Assembly (NCBI RefSeq): GCF_900103365.1
Contig: NZ_LT629703.1
Location: forward strand, 4,526,001 to 4,590,000
Direction of reading: 5' to 3'
Length of the DNA: 64,000 nucleotides
Source: Afipia sp. GAS231
GTDB taxonomy: Bacteria > Pseudomonadota > Alphaproteobacteria > Rhizobiales > Xanthobacteraceae
Shown here one piece after another: positions 46,462 through 56,186 of the stretch. A program made the translations under genes and the position numbers. Within the stretch, counting starts at the first letter, position 1; every line of letters begins with the position of its first letter. Under the pieces are notes generated by a model. That model was not told the origin of the DNA. It did not search any database and was given only the letters and a program-made list of their open reading frames with translations.

Positions 46462-46707
46462 ATGAGAGTACTGATTCTTGTCGCGGCTTTAGGCGCATTG
46501 ACGGTGAGTTCAGCGGCTTCCTTGGCTTCGCCGAAGTTGCAGGGTCGTGTTAGTGCTAACTCCAATCAGCGGGTCGCTAAGTGTGCGGTGTTCGGTTCAA
46601 GGGATGTTTATACGCCGCCTCGAAACCTGAGGTTCGAGGGGAGCCCTAGTTACGAGGGAGCGAGCTACTGGCAGTTTGCTAATCGATGTCGCCAAGGATG
46701 CAGATAA
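46462..46707 (+). CDS. Small secreted protein, unrecognised
   Basis: An 81-aa frame with a clear cleavable signal peptide (MRVLILVAALGALTVSSAAS, cleavage probably after ASLAS) and a short basic, polar mature part with three cysteines. GGAGAG precedes the ATG. No family recognised. It lies 390 bases upstream of the porin gene on the same strand and might be related to the envelope; that is only suggested by the signal peptide. Confidence 0.5.
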   Translation: MRVLILVAALGALTVSSAASLASPKLQGRVSANSNQRVAKCAVFGSRDVYTPPRNLRFEGSPSYEGASYWQFANRCRQGCR

Positions 46708-47099
46708 CTTCCAACGCCAGTGCGTATTGTCATGGAGCGCCAGTTTCTCATTCCGCGGGAAACGGAGTTTCATTCCTCTGCTCGATTAAGCTTACGACCA
46801 ACGCAGCGTTCGCATTTGAACGCCACTCGCCGCGCGATAATGTGTATGGCTCGCTTGGCGTTTCGATGCCTGGTTACTGTCGAATCACGAAACGAAGCGA
46901 TTTAGACAGAATTGAAAAATGCAGCCTCTCGCGGTCTCGCTTAACTCTACGCAACCTCGGGTCGTGCGGAATGTGACCGAATTATAGCTAAGTCTTTCGT
47001 TTTTCTGCTCGACAGACAAATTCCCGATTCTCAGACATGTAATTCAAGTCAACTTGCTGTCAGCTTGATCCATGGAAAGATATTTCAGGGGGACTGACG
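46708..47099. other. Upstream region of the porin gene
   Basis: No gene supported. An open frame through 46686-46976 overlaps the small secreted protein and has no family signal. Confidence 0.4.
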
Positions 47100-48665
47100 A
47101 TGAAGAACGACGCACGGGCGATCAAGCGGGTTAAAAGACTTTGCCGGAGCCTTATGGCAACCACATGTCTGGCAGCCGTGGGCACGGTCTATGTCGGATC
47201 CGTTGCCTATGCAGATGATTTGAGTGATCTGCGGGCCGAAATGCGGGCAATGGCAAAGCGCATGGAGAAGCTCGAGGCAGATAAGAGAGAACTCGAGAAA
47301 CGTAATAAGGAACGAGCCGCGGCGGGGCGCTCAGACCCTAACGCTGCGCGCGTCGCAAGTTCGGGAGACCCAACCATTAATCCTCGCTGGCCTCTGCCGA
47401 GCGTGCGCGATCCAGGCTATTTCGATATTCCTGGCACGGGCACCTCGATGAAAATCGGGGGATCGATCCGCGTAGACGCCATTCGCGGCATTAACGGGCT
47501 GGGCCTCGGAGGTATCCCGGGTACCGATTTCCGATTAATCAGCCTTGACGGCTCGAACAATGCGAGACGCGGCGGCAGCATCGATTTCAGTGCGCGGAAC
47601 ACGCAGATCACGCTTGGTACGATCACTGCGACGCCCATAGGCGACTTGAAAACGTTCACGTCTATGGATTTTAACGCGAACAATAACGGCAGTACGGTCC
47701 AGACAAACTCCTATTCTCCGCGACTGCGTGAAGCTTTCGGCCAATTGGACTCTGGCGCCAATCAGTTGCTCGTCGGTCAGACGTGGTCGACCTTCATGGA
47801 TCTTATCGCTTATCCAGAAACGCTCGACCCAAACGGACCGGTGGGTGGCATCTATGTTCGACAGCCTATGGTCCGTTACACACGCAATCTAGGTGGCGGA
47901 AGCAATTTCATTTTAGCGGTTGAAAATGCCAATTCCGATTTCGAAGGGGCTGTTCAGCAGACAATTCTCGGATCCAATCTTCCTAGTTTGAACCAGACCA
48001 CACCTTACCCGGATGTGGTTGCGAAGTATACTTACGATGGTGGCTGGGGACACTTCGCGGTAGCGGGCATGGTCAGATATATTTCTCTCAACACGGGAGA
48101 CGTGGGCCTTGCTGGAGGTACGAATCTGAATCCGGCGACGTTCGTCGGCACCGTAGCGAACCCACTCGTTCCTGGAACTAAAACTACGGTGGCCGAAGCG
48201 GCCATGGTGGCCCTTTCGGTAAAGACGTTCGGGAAGGATTCGATCAACATGCAAGTCTCAGGCGGAAGCGGTTTGGGGCGCTACCAAGTCGGCGATCTTG
48301 ACAACCGTACCGCCGCATCGCTTCAATTCTGTAACATAACCCGAACTATCGTTTGCGGTTTGGAAAACACCAGGCAAGTCGGTGGTGTTGCCTCCTATCA
48401 GCACTATTGGGCCGACAACTTGCGCTCGAACATTGCTGGCGGCTATTTCCGATATTTAAACACGGAATTCCCCGACAATACCGCCAATTCCGTAAAGGAT
48501 ATGACCTCGGTCCATGCGAACCTTATTTGGACTCCCGTGGAACGCGTTAGCCTCGGGGTGGAGTATATATGGGGCAAGTTAAACATGCTGCAACAACCCA
48601 CCCCAGGTGTCGGTCCGTCAGGCGTGGGGCAACGGATAGGAACGAACCTAAAGGTATTTTTCTAG
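47100..48665 (+). CDS. DcaP-like trimeric outer-membrane porin
   Basis: A 521-aa outer-membrane channel of the DcaP type. A signal peptide (hydrophobic core LMATTCLAAVGTVYVGSVAY) is followed by a short charged coiled coil (LRAEMRAMAKRMEKLEADKR) that trimerises the N-termini, then a beta-barrel rich in alternating aromatic/polar strands, ending in phenylalanine (LKVFF), the outer-membrane insertion signal. Relatives take up dicarboxylates and small aromatic acids. Between two catabolic clusters it is the likely entry route for their substrate. The ATG follows GGGGGACTGACG. Confidence 0.85.
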   Translation: MKNDARAIKRVKRLCRSLMATTCLAAVGTVYVGSVAYADDLSDLRAEMRAMAKRMEKLEADKRELEKRNKERAAAGRSDPNAARVASSGDPTINPRWPLPSVRDPGYFDIPGTGTSMKIGGSIRVDAIRGINGLGLGGIPGTDFRLISLDGSNNARRGGSIDFSARNTQITLGTITATPIGDLKTFTSMDFNANNNGSTVQTNSYSPRLREAFGQLDSGANQLLVGQTWSTFMDLIAYPETLDPNGPVGGIYVRQPMVRYTRNLGGGSNFILAVENANSDFEGAVQQTILGSNLPSLNQTTPYPDVVAKYTYDGGWGHFAVAGMVRYISLNTGDVGLAGGTNLNPATFVGTVANPLVPGTKTTVAEAAMVALSVKTFGKDSINMQVSGGSGLGRYQVGDLDNRTAASLQFCNITRTIVCGLENTRQVGGVASYQHYWADNLRSNIAGGYFRYLNTEFPDNTANSVKDMTSVHANLIWTPVERVSLGVEYIWGKLNMLQQPTPGVGPSGVGQRIGTNLKVFF

Positions 48666-48766
48666 GTTCTTGGGGGCCGTTGGGCGCTCATCGTCGGCAC
48701 GTTCCGCCATTCATGCCCCGTTTGGCCTGGATTGGTCCGGCGAAGAAAGCCATTGCAGGTGTGAAA

Positions 48767-48814
48767 GCGAGAAGTTGCTAGTAAAACAGACCCTCTGTTT
48801 GAGCAACTTTTCGC
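48767..48814. repeat. Long two-part stem-loop downstream of the porin gene
   Basis: GCGAGAAGTTGCT pairs with AGCAACTTTTCGC (one mismatch) outside, and AAACAGA with TCTGTTT inside, around CCC. There is no T-tract. It lies 100 bases after the porin stop; it could be a terminator, a mobile-element end or an RNA stabiliser. Confidence 0.5.
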
Positions 48815-48996
48815 CGAGCATCTGCTTATGATGAGCTTCATTTGCAACGGTCTGCAAATGCGTCTTTTAGTCCGCGTTGCTCACCCGAATCGCGTTGACG
48901 CGGCGCCGATTGGTCTGGACAGGCGAGGATTGCGCCCGCGCTAAGCGACTCCTGAGCATAGCTCTCTCAGGAGGTGTCCTAATAGGAGCACGCAGC

Positions 48997-49143
48997 ATGA
49001 GTGTCTCTGATTTGGTTTATCTTGTTCGAATGGCGGCGCTGGAAGTAATGCGTTATGGCGCGTTGCCCTACTTCGCAGACGAAACAGGTGACTTGCTCTC
49101 ATGGACTCTTTGTCGCCGGCAACGGATCATGTCGCGTGAATAG
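48997..49143 (+). CDS. Possible small protein (48 aa), unrecognised
   Basis: ATG at 48997 with AGGAG upstream opens a 48-codon frame (MSVSDLVYLVRMAALEVMRY at the start, helical). No family recognised; it ends where IS66 debris begins. Could be a chance frame. Confidence 0.25.
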   Translation: MSVSDLVYLVRMAALEVMRYGALPYFADETGDLLSWTLCRRQRIMSRE

Positions 49144-49149
49144 CGGGCG

Positions 49150-50010
49150 GAACGCGGGGTTTGCGCGCCTCAGGCGTCGACGGAGACCACCGCCGAGCTT
49201 GGACAGCCGCGTGCCGCCACAGCAGGCGCGGCCACAGGTCCCGGAACGATCACCCGCTCGCGAGGCCGTTGCTCCGGGAACGGCTGGCGTGACGGCTGCT
49301 TGCGCGTGAAGGACGCCACCTTCGTGGTTTTGGTCACGGCCATTTCGGCTGCGAGTTCGTCCTCCGTCGCCGAACTCTCCAGCTCCTCCAGCGTCAGTTC
49401 GAACTGATCCAGCAGCCGCGCGATACGCTCCGAGCGCGGGCCATAGCCGTTGCGGTCGAGTTTTTCGATCTACAGCTTCAAATGGCGATCAGCGCCTGGT
49501 CATCGGATTATTGAGCTCGGGCGGACGTGGCTTCCGCGCGAGCAATCATCAACGCCGCTTTCAGCGTTTCGATAGAGCGACAATCCAATTCCATCGTGCC
49601 ACAAGGTCTTGATTAGCGAACCGCCGCGTCGGCGGAACACGGCGAACGGGTCGCGGCCGAGGCCTTCCTGCACCGATAATGACAAACCCTGCATGCCCTT
49701 GCGGCAGGTCAGTGTAGCCGGTCGCAATCCAGATGCGTGCGCTCGAAGAGATCGGGATCATCGGCGCTCCAGAACCTGCAGCACCCGCGAAGGCGGCCGC
49801 ATCGACGCCGGCATTGACAATCACCCGACGATCCCTGCCAAGGACGATCACCATCTGCCCGCCCGTCGGTATGGCAGCAACCGCTGGCTCGACCTCTGCG
49901 GCAAGGACGACCGGCGCAAAGCCGGATTGCTTGCTTTGAGGGCTAATCGGCTCGAGACCGAACGAGCGCCGCCATGTCATCAGCAACCAAACGTGATATG
50001 CTATGGCGTC
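49150..50010 (-). pseudogene. Degenerate IS66-family element (tnpA-tnpB-tnpC remnants)
   Basis: Reading the minus strand: the C-terminal part of TnpA (SGFAPVVLAAEVEPAVAAIP, RRVIVNAGVDAAAF) is followed by TnpB (MIPISSSARIWIATGYTDLP, then in another frame MQGLSLSVQEGLGRDPFAVF) and the N-terminal part of TnpC (GPRSERIARLLDQFELTLEE). Several frameshifts and stops are present and the catalytic part of TnpC is missing. The flanking 48666-49149 and 50011-50335 contain no other gene except the doubtful 48-aa frame. Confidence 0.75.
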
Positions 50011-50335
50011 TTGCTGTCGACGACATCGCGCGCGGCGCTTGAAAGCTCTCGGTCACGATCGGCAGCTTCTCGTCATCCGACCATCGCTGCTGGCGACCAA
50101 TCTCGACCACCGCAAGCCCGTCAAGCTGAGTACTGCCTTATGGCTGTCCATAAGGACTGTTACGCACCAATTGGACCAGGGCGCGCACTCATAAATCGAG
50201 CTTGATTGGTGCTGGCTTGATCAGTGTCCGCTAGGCCGGTAGCGACCAAATTCCGCGCCGCAGCGAAATGACGCGATATGCCAAAAGCAGAAGTTTGCCC
50301 CCAACAGTTCGTACAGCCTGCTACACGCCATCCGC

Positions 50336-51538
50336 CTACGTGGGCTCGGCAGGCACCTCGCCGTCTTGGCACAACCCGTACAAGGACTGATGCTGACGGA
50401 AGCCGCGCAATTCGAAATGGCCGATTTCAAAGACCGGTGCCGCGACTTCTGCGGCAAAAGCACCAGTCATGAGCAGTGGCCGGCCAACATCCTTGCAGAG
50501 GAGTTCCAGCCGGCTGAGGATGTTGATGTCGCGTCCGACGGCAGTGAAGTCGAGGCGATTGCCAGAGCCAATATTGCCGTATGCGGCATCACCATAGTGC
50601 AGAGCAATATCGATTGAAATATGCTCCCGGACCTCGGGGGGTGAAGCCTGGAGCGCAGCCAGCGTTGTCTGCGCTGCAGCCAGGGCCAACTCACAGGCCG
50701 GCGCCGGATCATCGCCGGTGACTGGAAAGATCGCGATGACCGCATCACCGATATACTTCAGAATGTCCCCTTCGCTGCCGATGACGCCAGGGACGACCAG
50801 ATCGAAGAAGGCATTTAGGAGTTCAATGATTCTTTGCTCCGGAAGCTCATCTGTCAGTCGGCTGAAACCACGCAAGTCGGCGAGCAGCATTGCCGCCTTG
50901 ATATGGCGGACGTTGCCACGTTGGACAGCGCCCGCCATAATCCGCGCGCACGGATCTCGACCTACATAGGTGGCAAGAAGTTCATCATAGATACGCCGGC
51001 CGACCGTCACTTCGAGAACTGGGGCAAAGGTCGGCACTAGATGGCGAAAGAGTTCAACGTCCGCTTCCCCAAACCCGTTGGGAGCGTCGCTTCCCCACGA
51101 TATCGCGTTAACGATCCGATTCGAAAAGATAAGAGGCGCCATCACGTAATGGGTAATGCCTTGCGCCCGCAGCGCTGCGAGGATCGGGAAGCGCCGATCG
51201 GTGGTTTCGCTAAGGACAGTATCAAGCCACTGTCCGGTTTCGATAACGTACTGAAGGGGGCTATTCTGGTAATCCGACGTAGACTCGATACCGTGTCGCG
51301 ATGTTCGGAACTCGGTACTCTGTCCACGGCGCCAGATACGCGATACTCCCCGGAATTCCGGATGCAGCGTACGGACTTGCACCGTGGCGCGGGCTATCGG
51401 CGCCCCGAGTACGGTGAGCTTCTCGCAGAGCATCTCAAGAAGCCCACCGGTATCGGGCGCAAAACGTCCCTCCTCGCTTAGCCAGCGCAGAAGCTCGGCC
51501 TTGCGATCAGCAAGTGACAAATCGAGCGCCTTGGTCAC
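50336..51538 (-). CDS. Class III adenylate/guanylate cyclase with N-terminal sensory domain
   Basis: A 400-aa soluble signalling protein. Residues ~1-190 form a GAF-like sensory region; residues ~215-380 are a class III nucleotide cyclase. The two metal-binding aspartates are visible in MLLADLRGFSRLTDELPEQR and GDILKYIGDAVIAIFP, and the late AVGRDINILSRLE segment carries the transition-state residues, so it should be active. Such cyclases are numerous in Bradyrhizobium relatives. It stands alone among transposon remnants and has no obvious regulated partner. Confidence 0.85.
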   Translation of the reverse strand: MTKALDLSLADRKAELLRWLSEEGRFAPDTGGLLEMLCEKLTVLGAPIARATVQVRTLHPEFRGVSRIWRRGQSTEFRTSRHGIESTSDYQNSPLQYVIETGQWLDTVLSETTDRRFPILAALRAQGITHYVMAPLIFSNRIVNAISWGSDAPNGFGEADVELFRHLVPTFAPVLEVTVGRRIYDELLATYVGRDPCARIMAGAVQRGNVRHIKAAMLLADLRGFSRLTDELPEQRIIELLNAFFDLVVPGVIGSEGDILKYIGDAVIAIFPVTGDDPAPACELALAAAQTTLAALQASPPEVREHISIDIALHYGDAAYGNIGSGNRLDFTAVGRDINILSRLELLCKDVGRPLLMTGAFAAEVAAPVFEIGHFELRGFRQHQSLYGLCQDGEVPAEPT

Positions 51539-51887
51539 ATTTCACCTGAAGTTTCCCAGGGCACATCCGCAACGATAAGTTCCTGTAGTAGCGCGCTTGC
51601 AGCTCGGCTGCAAATTTCGTGCTGGCAGTGTCATGCCGGGTCGTTGCTTCATCGAGCTACCTCTCAGCCCGAGTAGAGTAACTTAGCACTGCCTGATGGA
51701 AGAGTGGCGGCCTCGCGGGTCACAGCAAATGGGGTGCTCGACTTCCGACTTGGGTCATTCGCGACCGGGTCGAGCCAGCAGTAAGTGCGGCCATGTCCGC
51801 TATGCCGCCGAAAGCGGATGTAAATTCAGAGCATTAGCGGCTCCGCGACGGACGTCATTCAAGCTCCGAAAACCGGAGCCCCGACTC

Positions 51888-52610
51888 ATGCGCTACGAAC
51901 TCGGCGACATTGAATGGACCGCCATCAAGCCAATGCTGCCGAACAAGACGCGCGGCGTTCGGCGTGTAAATGGCCGTCGCGTGCTCAATGGCATCTTTTG
52001 GGTGCTGCGTTCAGGTGCACCGTGGCGCGACCTGCCGGAAAACTATGGGCCATACACGACTTGCTACAAGCGCTTCGTGCGCTGGCGACGGGCTGGCATC
52101 TGAGACCAGATAATGGAGACGCTGGCCTCCGGTCATGACGCGACGGTGCAGATGATCGATACCTCCGTCGTGCGTGTACGCCAGCATGTTGCCTGCATCG
52201 TGGACAACAATCACAAGAGATGGGTCGCTCACGAGGGGGCCTGGGATACCAATGGCCTGCCGGTCCATCTCGCCCTCACGCCCGGTGAAGCGCACGACAA
52301 TTGGCTGTGTTCGGCTCTCTTCAGCGCCTTGCTTCCACAAACGATGCTGCTTGCAGATCGGGAATACGATGCGGATTGGATTAGGGAGCTTGCTCGTTAG
52401 CAAGGAGCATGGGCAAACATTCCGCCGAAACGAAACCGTAGATCCGATCTGATTCGGCCCGTATCTGTATCGCGCGCGCAATCTGGTCGAACGGTTCTTC
52501 AACAAGGTCAAGCAGTGTCGGCGTGTCGCGACCCGATACGACAAACTCGCGGCAAACTATCTGGCGTTCATCAAGCTTGCATCAATCCGAATTTGGCTGC
52601 GGACTAATGA
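51888..52610 (+). pseudogene. Broken IS5-family transposase
   Basis: MRYELGDIEWTAIKPMLPNK at 51888 starts a standard IS5-type transposase. A tryptophan codon after RRAGI has become TGA, and another stop follows IRELAR; translation resumes METLASGHDATVQMIDTSVV and VHLALTPGEAHDNW. Frames are shifted again after 52400. The upstream stretch 51539-51887 includes a rhizobial intergenic-repeat-like segment near 51770-51835; 52611-52767 holds nothing. Confidence 0.8.
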
Positions 52611-52767
52611 GTCCGCGCCCTAATCGAACAAGGCGGCCCTCGCCGGCGGGAGCCCCTCAAACCGTTTAGCGCAAGTGTTATGAGAGGTTACGCGGCTCGA
52701 GCATCTCGGGGGTATTCAATTGCGGAGGCTGTCTGAACGATTCGCGGCGATTCGAGACCGAATCTGA

Positions 52768-53613
52768 TCAGCCAAATGTGTTTATGTATTTCAACGCCTC
52801 GACTGGAGCGATCTTGGTGAGAGCGTCCAGTTCGAGCGAGCAATTCTTCCGTAGTTCGCGGGGAGAAAAGCCCGTGAACGCTTTTACTTCGCGCGACAAA
52901 TGAAAATGAGATTGAAACCCGCATCTCTCAGCGATCTCGACAAGCCCTAGGCTTGTCGTTTTGATGGCTTCTGCGGCCATTTTTGTGCGCTGCGCCCAAA
53001 GGTAGCGAACCGGAGAAACTCCGAGATGCTTTCGGAACTCACACGTCAGATGTCCTTTGCTGACACCTGCTATTTCGGAAAGTAGATCAAGATCACACGC
53101 CTCGCGATAATGTGAATTAACATACACGCAAACATTGCGTACGAAGCTTGGCAGTCGCTGTGGTGACTGATCGGCGAATCCTGCGATATGGGCAGCCAAC
53201 ACCGCCTCACCTATTGCATCGCGAAGATGAAGGTTCGCATCGGAAACCGCGCCGCTGAGTTCAAGGCCCAGTTGAAACAAGGTTCTAAGTTGATCCGATG
53301 CAAAAACCTTCGAGGGGAGAAGCTCGCCTTTGGAGGGGGCGATGTTTCGAACAGATTTTAAAGGAATAAGGCATCGTAGAATCTGCGTTTGCCCGTTGTG
53401 CTGTACCGTTATCGAATCAGAGCCGTCATTGAGGATCAGGCCACATTCTTTTGCCCGCAGTTGGCTGCTCGACTGCCCATTTGAAACGATCATTGCCCCT
53501 TTCTGAACGAGAACCAGCATGACGCGACCGCGTCGCCAGCTCGGCTCCAACCCTGTATTGTGATCGACCCGGTCAAAAAAGAAACCCGGCTCGTATTTGG
53601 AGTTTGAAGTCAT
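52768..53613 (-). CDS. AraC-family regulator
   Basis: A 281-aa regulator with a C-terminal double helix-turn-helix (about 170-265: LLSEIAGVSKGHLTCEFRKH and VEIAERCGFQSHFHLSREVK, then GFSPRELR). The N-terminal half is a cupin-like sensing domain without clear ligand residues. It is transcribed in the same direction as, and downstream of, the Rieske reductase gene (53707-54678), 93 bases away, so it may be the activator of that cluster. Confidence 0.87.
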   Translation of the reverse strand: MTSNSKYEPGFFFDRVDHNTGLEPSWRRGRVMLVLVQKGAMIVSNGQSSSQLRAKECGLILNDGSDSITVQHNGQTQILRCLIPLKSVRNIAPSKGELLPSKVFASDQLRTLFQLGLELSGAVSDANLHLRDAIGEAVLAAHIAGFADQSPQRLPSFVRNVCVYVNSHYREACDLDLLSEIAGVSKGHLTCEFRKHLGVSPVRYLWAQRTKMAAEAIKTTSLGLVEIAERCGFQSHFHLSREVKAFTGFSPRELRKNCSLELDALTKIAPVEALKYINTFG

Positions 53614-53706
53614 CCAAGCTCCCCTTTTTAGGAATCAGGTCTGGTCTCACCGCACTCAGCATATCTAGAACGACAGACGACCATCGGCTCAGCCCGGTCT
53701 AGTGAA

Positions 53707-54678
53707 CTAGATATCTAAAACAAGAGTTTTGCTTTTACTGCCGGAACAACAGATCATCATCGTCTTGTTCGATGCCTGCTCTTCGGGACTCAGCACCGAA
53801 TCCCGATGGTCCGGGATGCCGTCAATGACCCTGGTTTCGCAGGTTGCGCATACGCCCTGCATGCACGAGTACGGCACGGCGACGCCGTTGGCGAGAAGCG
53901 CGTCGAGAATTGTATTGCCGCTAGAAACCTCGAAGCTCTTGCCACTCCGCTGAAGCACCACGGTGAAGCCGCCTTCCATCGACGGAGCTTCCTTCGCGGT
54001 AAAGTACTCGGTGTGCATCTGCTCTGAGGGGATGCCGGCCGCGACACATGCACCTTCGAACGCCCGCAACATTGGGCTAGGGCCGCAGCAATAGTAATGC
54101 GCATCGAACGGTAGCGTGCCGATTAGCCTGTCCAAGTCCAGCACTTTGCCGCCTGGCAAATGATCAAAGTTGAAATGCACGCGGCCGGGCCTGTAGGCTT
54201 CCAGCGTCTCCAACTTGTTCTTAAACGCGCACGTCTCCGGCACGCGCGTGCTATAGTATAGTTCCCAAGATCCACCGAGCTGCTCTAAGCGCTGTATCAT
54301 CCCGTAGATTGGCGTGATTCCGATGCCGCCGGCGATGAACACGACGTGTTTGGCGCCTTCCACAAGCGGAAAGTTGTTGTGGGGCGTTGTGATCTTTAGC
54401 CGGTCACCCACCCGCAATGTTTCATGGATGAGCTTCGAGCCGCCACGGCCGCGGGCGTCCTTGTTGATTGCGACGACGTAGCGATGTTGCTCGTCCTGGG
54501 AATTGCAGAGCGAATAGCTGCGGACCAGTCCGTTGGAAAGATGCATGTCAATATGCGCTCCAGCGGTAAAAGACGGGAGATCCTCGCCAGAAACTGACCC
54601 AAATTCCCAGACGCTAATGCCCTCCGCCTCGCCGGCTACCTTCTTGACGACGACTTCGAGTTTCGAAGACTCAGTCAT
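53707..54678 (-). CDS. Rieske oxygenase reductase (VanB/phthalate-dioxygenase-reductase type)
   Basis: A 323-aa flavin, NADH and [2Fe-2S] reductase feeding electrons to a class IA Rieske oxygenase. Domains in order: flavin domain (RSYSLCNSQDE), NAD domain (GGIGITPIYGM, YYCCGPSPML) and a C-terminal plant ferredoxin (YSCMQGVCATCETRV with a later CC). It is divergent from the Rieske oxygenase gene at 55008 and almost certainly its partner. Its promoter carries the shared direct-repeat operator. Confidence 0.92.
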   Translation of the reverse strand: MTESSKLEVVVKKVAGEAEGISVWEFGSVSGEDLPSFTAGAHIDMHLSNGLVRSYSLCNSQDEQHRYVVAINKDARGRGGSKLIHETLRVGDRLKITTPHNNFPLVEGAKHVVFIAGGIGITPIYGMIQRLEQLGGSWELYYSTRVPETCAFKNKLETLEAYRPGRVHFNFDHLPGGKVLDLDRLIGTLPFDAHYYCCGPSPMLRAFEGACVAAGIPSEQMHTEYFTAKEAPSMEGGFTVVLQRSGKSFEVSSGNTILDALLANGVAVPYSCMQGVCATCETRVIDGIPDHRDSVLSPEEQASNKTMMICCSGSKSKTLVLDI

Positions 54679-54783
54679 AGCGCCTCAAATGACCCGCGCT
54701 TGCTCGGGTCAGTCTTGATCTGCATGGCCAGTTCCCTCAAAGCTTCTCCCACTTTAAAAAAACGTGACACGGGAAATTGCTTA

Positions 54784-54820
54784 ATGCTTAAAACAAGCAT
54801 CCTCATGTGTCTCTGTCAAC
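54784..54820 (-). promoter_or_regulatory. Promoter of the Rieske reductase with shared operator (site 4)
   Basis: On the minus strand TTGACA (54819-54814), a 17-bp spacer, TTGTTT, then TTAAGC-A-TTAAGC, two identical direct hexamers 7 bp apart. An ATGCTT/AAGCAT inverted repeat overlaps it. Same layout as the promoter at 45147-45183. Confidence 0.72.
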
Positions 54821-54903
54821 AAAAAAAGCCAATGACTTGAGTTACGAGCGAACGCCATCGGCGGCGTTCTTCCACTGCTACCCGATCTAACCCCGTTTGG
54901 CTG

Positions 54904-54944
54904 TTGACACATAACCTTCAAGGTGTTTATATTTTAAGTCTAAA
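54904..54944 (+). promoter_or_regulatory. Promoter of the Rieske oxygenase operon with shared operator (site 5)
   Basis: TTGACA at 54904, a 17-bp spacer, TTATAT at 54927, and immediately TTTAAGTCTAAA (54933-54944), which contains TTAAGT and TAAAGT 7 bp apart. A repressor bound here would block the start region. Confidence 0.75.
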
Positions 54945-55007
54945 GTAAACCGCAGGCGATCTGCATGCGAGAATCTCAATGTTTGTATGCTCCGATGGAG
55001 ATCGATA

Positions 55008-56186
55008 ATGGATGCTCAGCCAAAATCTAACGCCGAGTTTGATCCGCGTATGGCCTTCTACACAGGTCCGGGTACCCTAGGGGGCCGGTACTTGCGGAGC
55101 TTTTGGCAGCCGATTTACGCGGGCAAGCTGGTTAAGCCCGGGCGGGCGCGCCCTGTGCGAGTGCTCGGGGAGGAGTTCACTCTCTATCGCGGCGAAGAAG
55201 GGCAGCCGCACCTTGTTGACCATCGGTGCGCTCATCGCGGCACCCAGCTATCGGCCGGGACCGTGGAGGGTGATGCTATCCGTTGCTTTTATCACGGTTG
55301 GAAGTACGGCGCCGATGGGCAGTGTCTTGAGCAGCCTGGCGAGCTTAAGCCCTTCTGCGATAAGATTCGTATTCGCAGCTTTCCGGTCAAGGAGTATTTG
55401 GGCGTCGTCTTTGCGTATTTTGGTGAAGGCGAGCCGCCGCCGTTCCCAAGATATGAGCGTTTTGAGCGCTGGGATGGTACCCCCAATCTAAGCTTGATGG
55501 CTGAGATTGCGCCCTACAATTTTTTCCAGCGCATCGAAAACTCGCATGATTTTGTGCACCTGCCCTTCGTGCATAAGCAGGCCTTTCCGCCGGTCAAGCC
55601 TACGCTTGACACTATCATTCCGCGGGTCACGACGAGGGAGTGTTCGTGGGGTATGGAGACGCACCGGGTCGACCCGAATGGCTTTGACCTTGTTGCCTAC
55701 TTCGGAATGCCAAACATCAATTATATCTCGATTGGCAAAGGTGCGGGCAAAGAGTGGGAGGGTGGGGGTGAATTGCTTTTCATCCGCGTTCCCGTAGATG
55801 ACCACAGTCACATGCAGTTCATGTGGAACTGGACAGACGGCGACCACAGCGAACTACCGCAGGGCGATCAGCTCGATCTCGTCAACAAGACGCGTAACGA
55901 AATCGCGATGGCTATTCTAAATGGCGATACGACGATGGACGCGGTCATCGCTGCTGGAACGCCTGGCCTGTTCGATATTGAAGATGACGTCGCGCAGTTG
56001 GGTCAGGGTGTCCTCTGGAACCGTGAGGGTGAGCACTTGGGAAGCAGCGACGTATCCTTGGCGCTGATGCGGAGATTGTGGACGAGAGATTTGCGGGCTT
56101 TGTCAGAGGGGCGTCCACGTCACGACTGGCATCGCACGTCTGACATGATTCCTAATGTGGCCGCGCTTCCGAGAGATGCTCGGTGA
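55008..56186 (+). CDS. Rieske non-heme iron oxygenase, alpha subunit (phthalate/PobA-like group)
   Basis: Catalytic subunit (392 aa) of an aromatic-ring or demethylating oxygenase. The Rieske cluster ligands are C74-x-H76 and C93-x2-H96 (CAHRG, CFYHGW). The mononuclear iron site shows D181-x2-H184-x4-H189 (SHDFVHLPFVH). All key residues are present. The single-component alpha-only form with a VanB-type reductase is typical of class IA systems that hydroxylate or demethylate small aromatic acids. The ATG at 55008 follows GGAG. The stop overlaps the next gene (GTGA). Confidence 0.92.
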   Translation: MDAQPKSNAEFDPRMAFYTGPGTLGGRYLRSFWQPIYAGKLVKPGRARPVRVLGEEFTLYRGEEGQPHLVDHRCAHRGTQLSAGTVEGDAIRCFYHGWKYGADGQCLEQPGELKPFCDKIRIRSFPVKEYLGVVFAYFGEGEPPPFPRYERFERWDGTPNLSLMAEIAPYNFFQRIENSHDFVHLPFVHKQAFPPVKPTLDTIIPRVTTRECSWGMETHRVDPNGFDLVAYFGMPNINYISIGKGAGKEWEGGGELLFIRVPVDDHSHMQFMWNWTDGDHSELPQGDQLDLVNKTRNEIAMAILNGDTTMDAVIAAGTPGLFDIEDDVAQLGQGVLWNREGEHLGSSDVSLALMRRLWTRDLRALSEGRPRHDWHRTSDMIPNVAALPRDAR

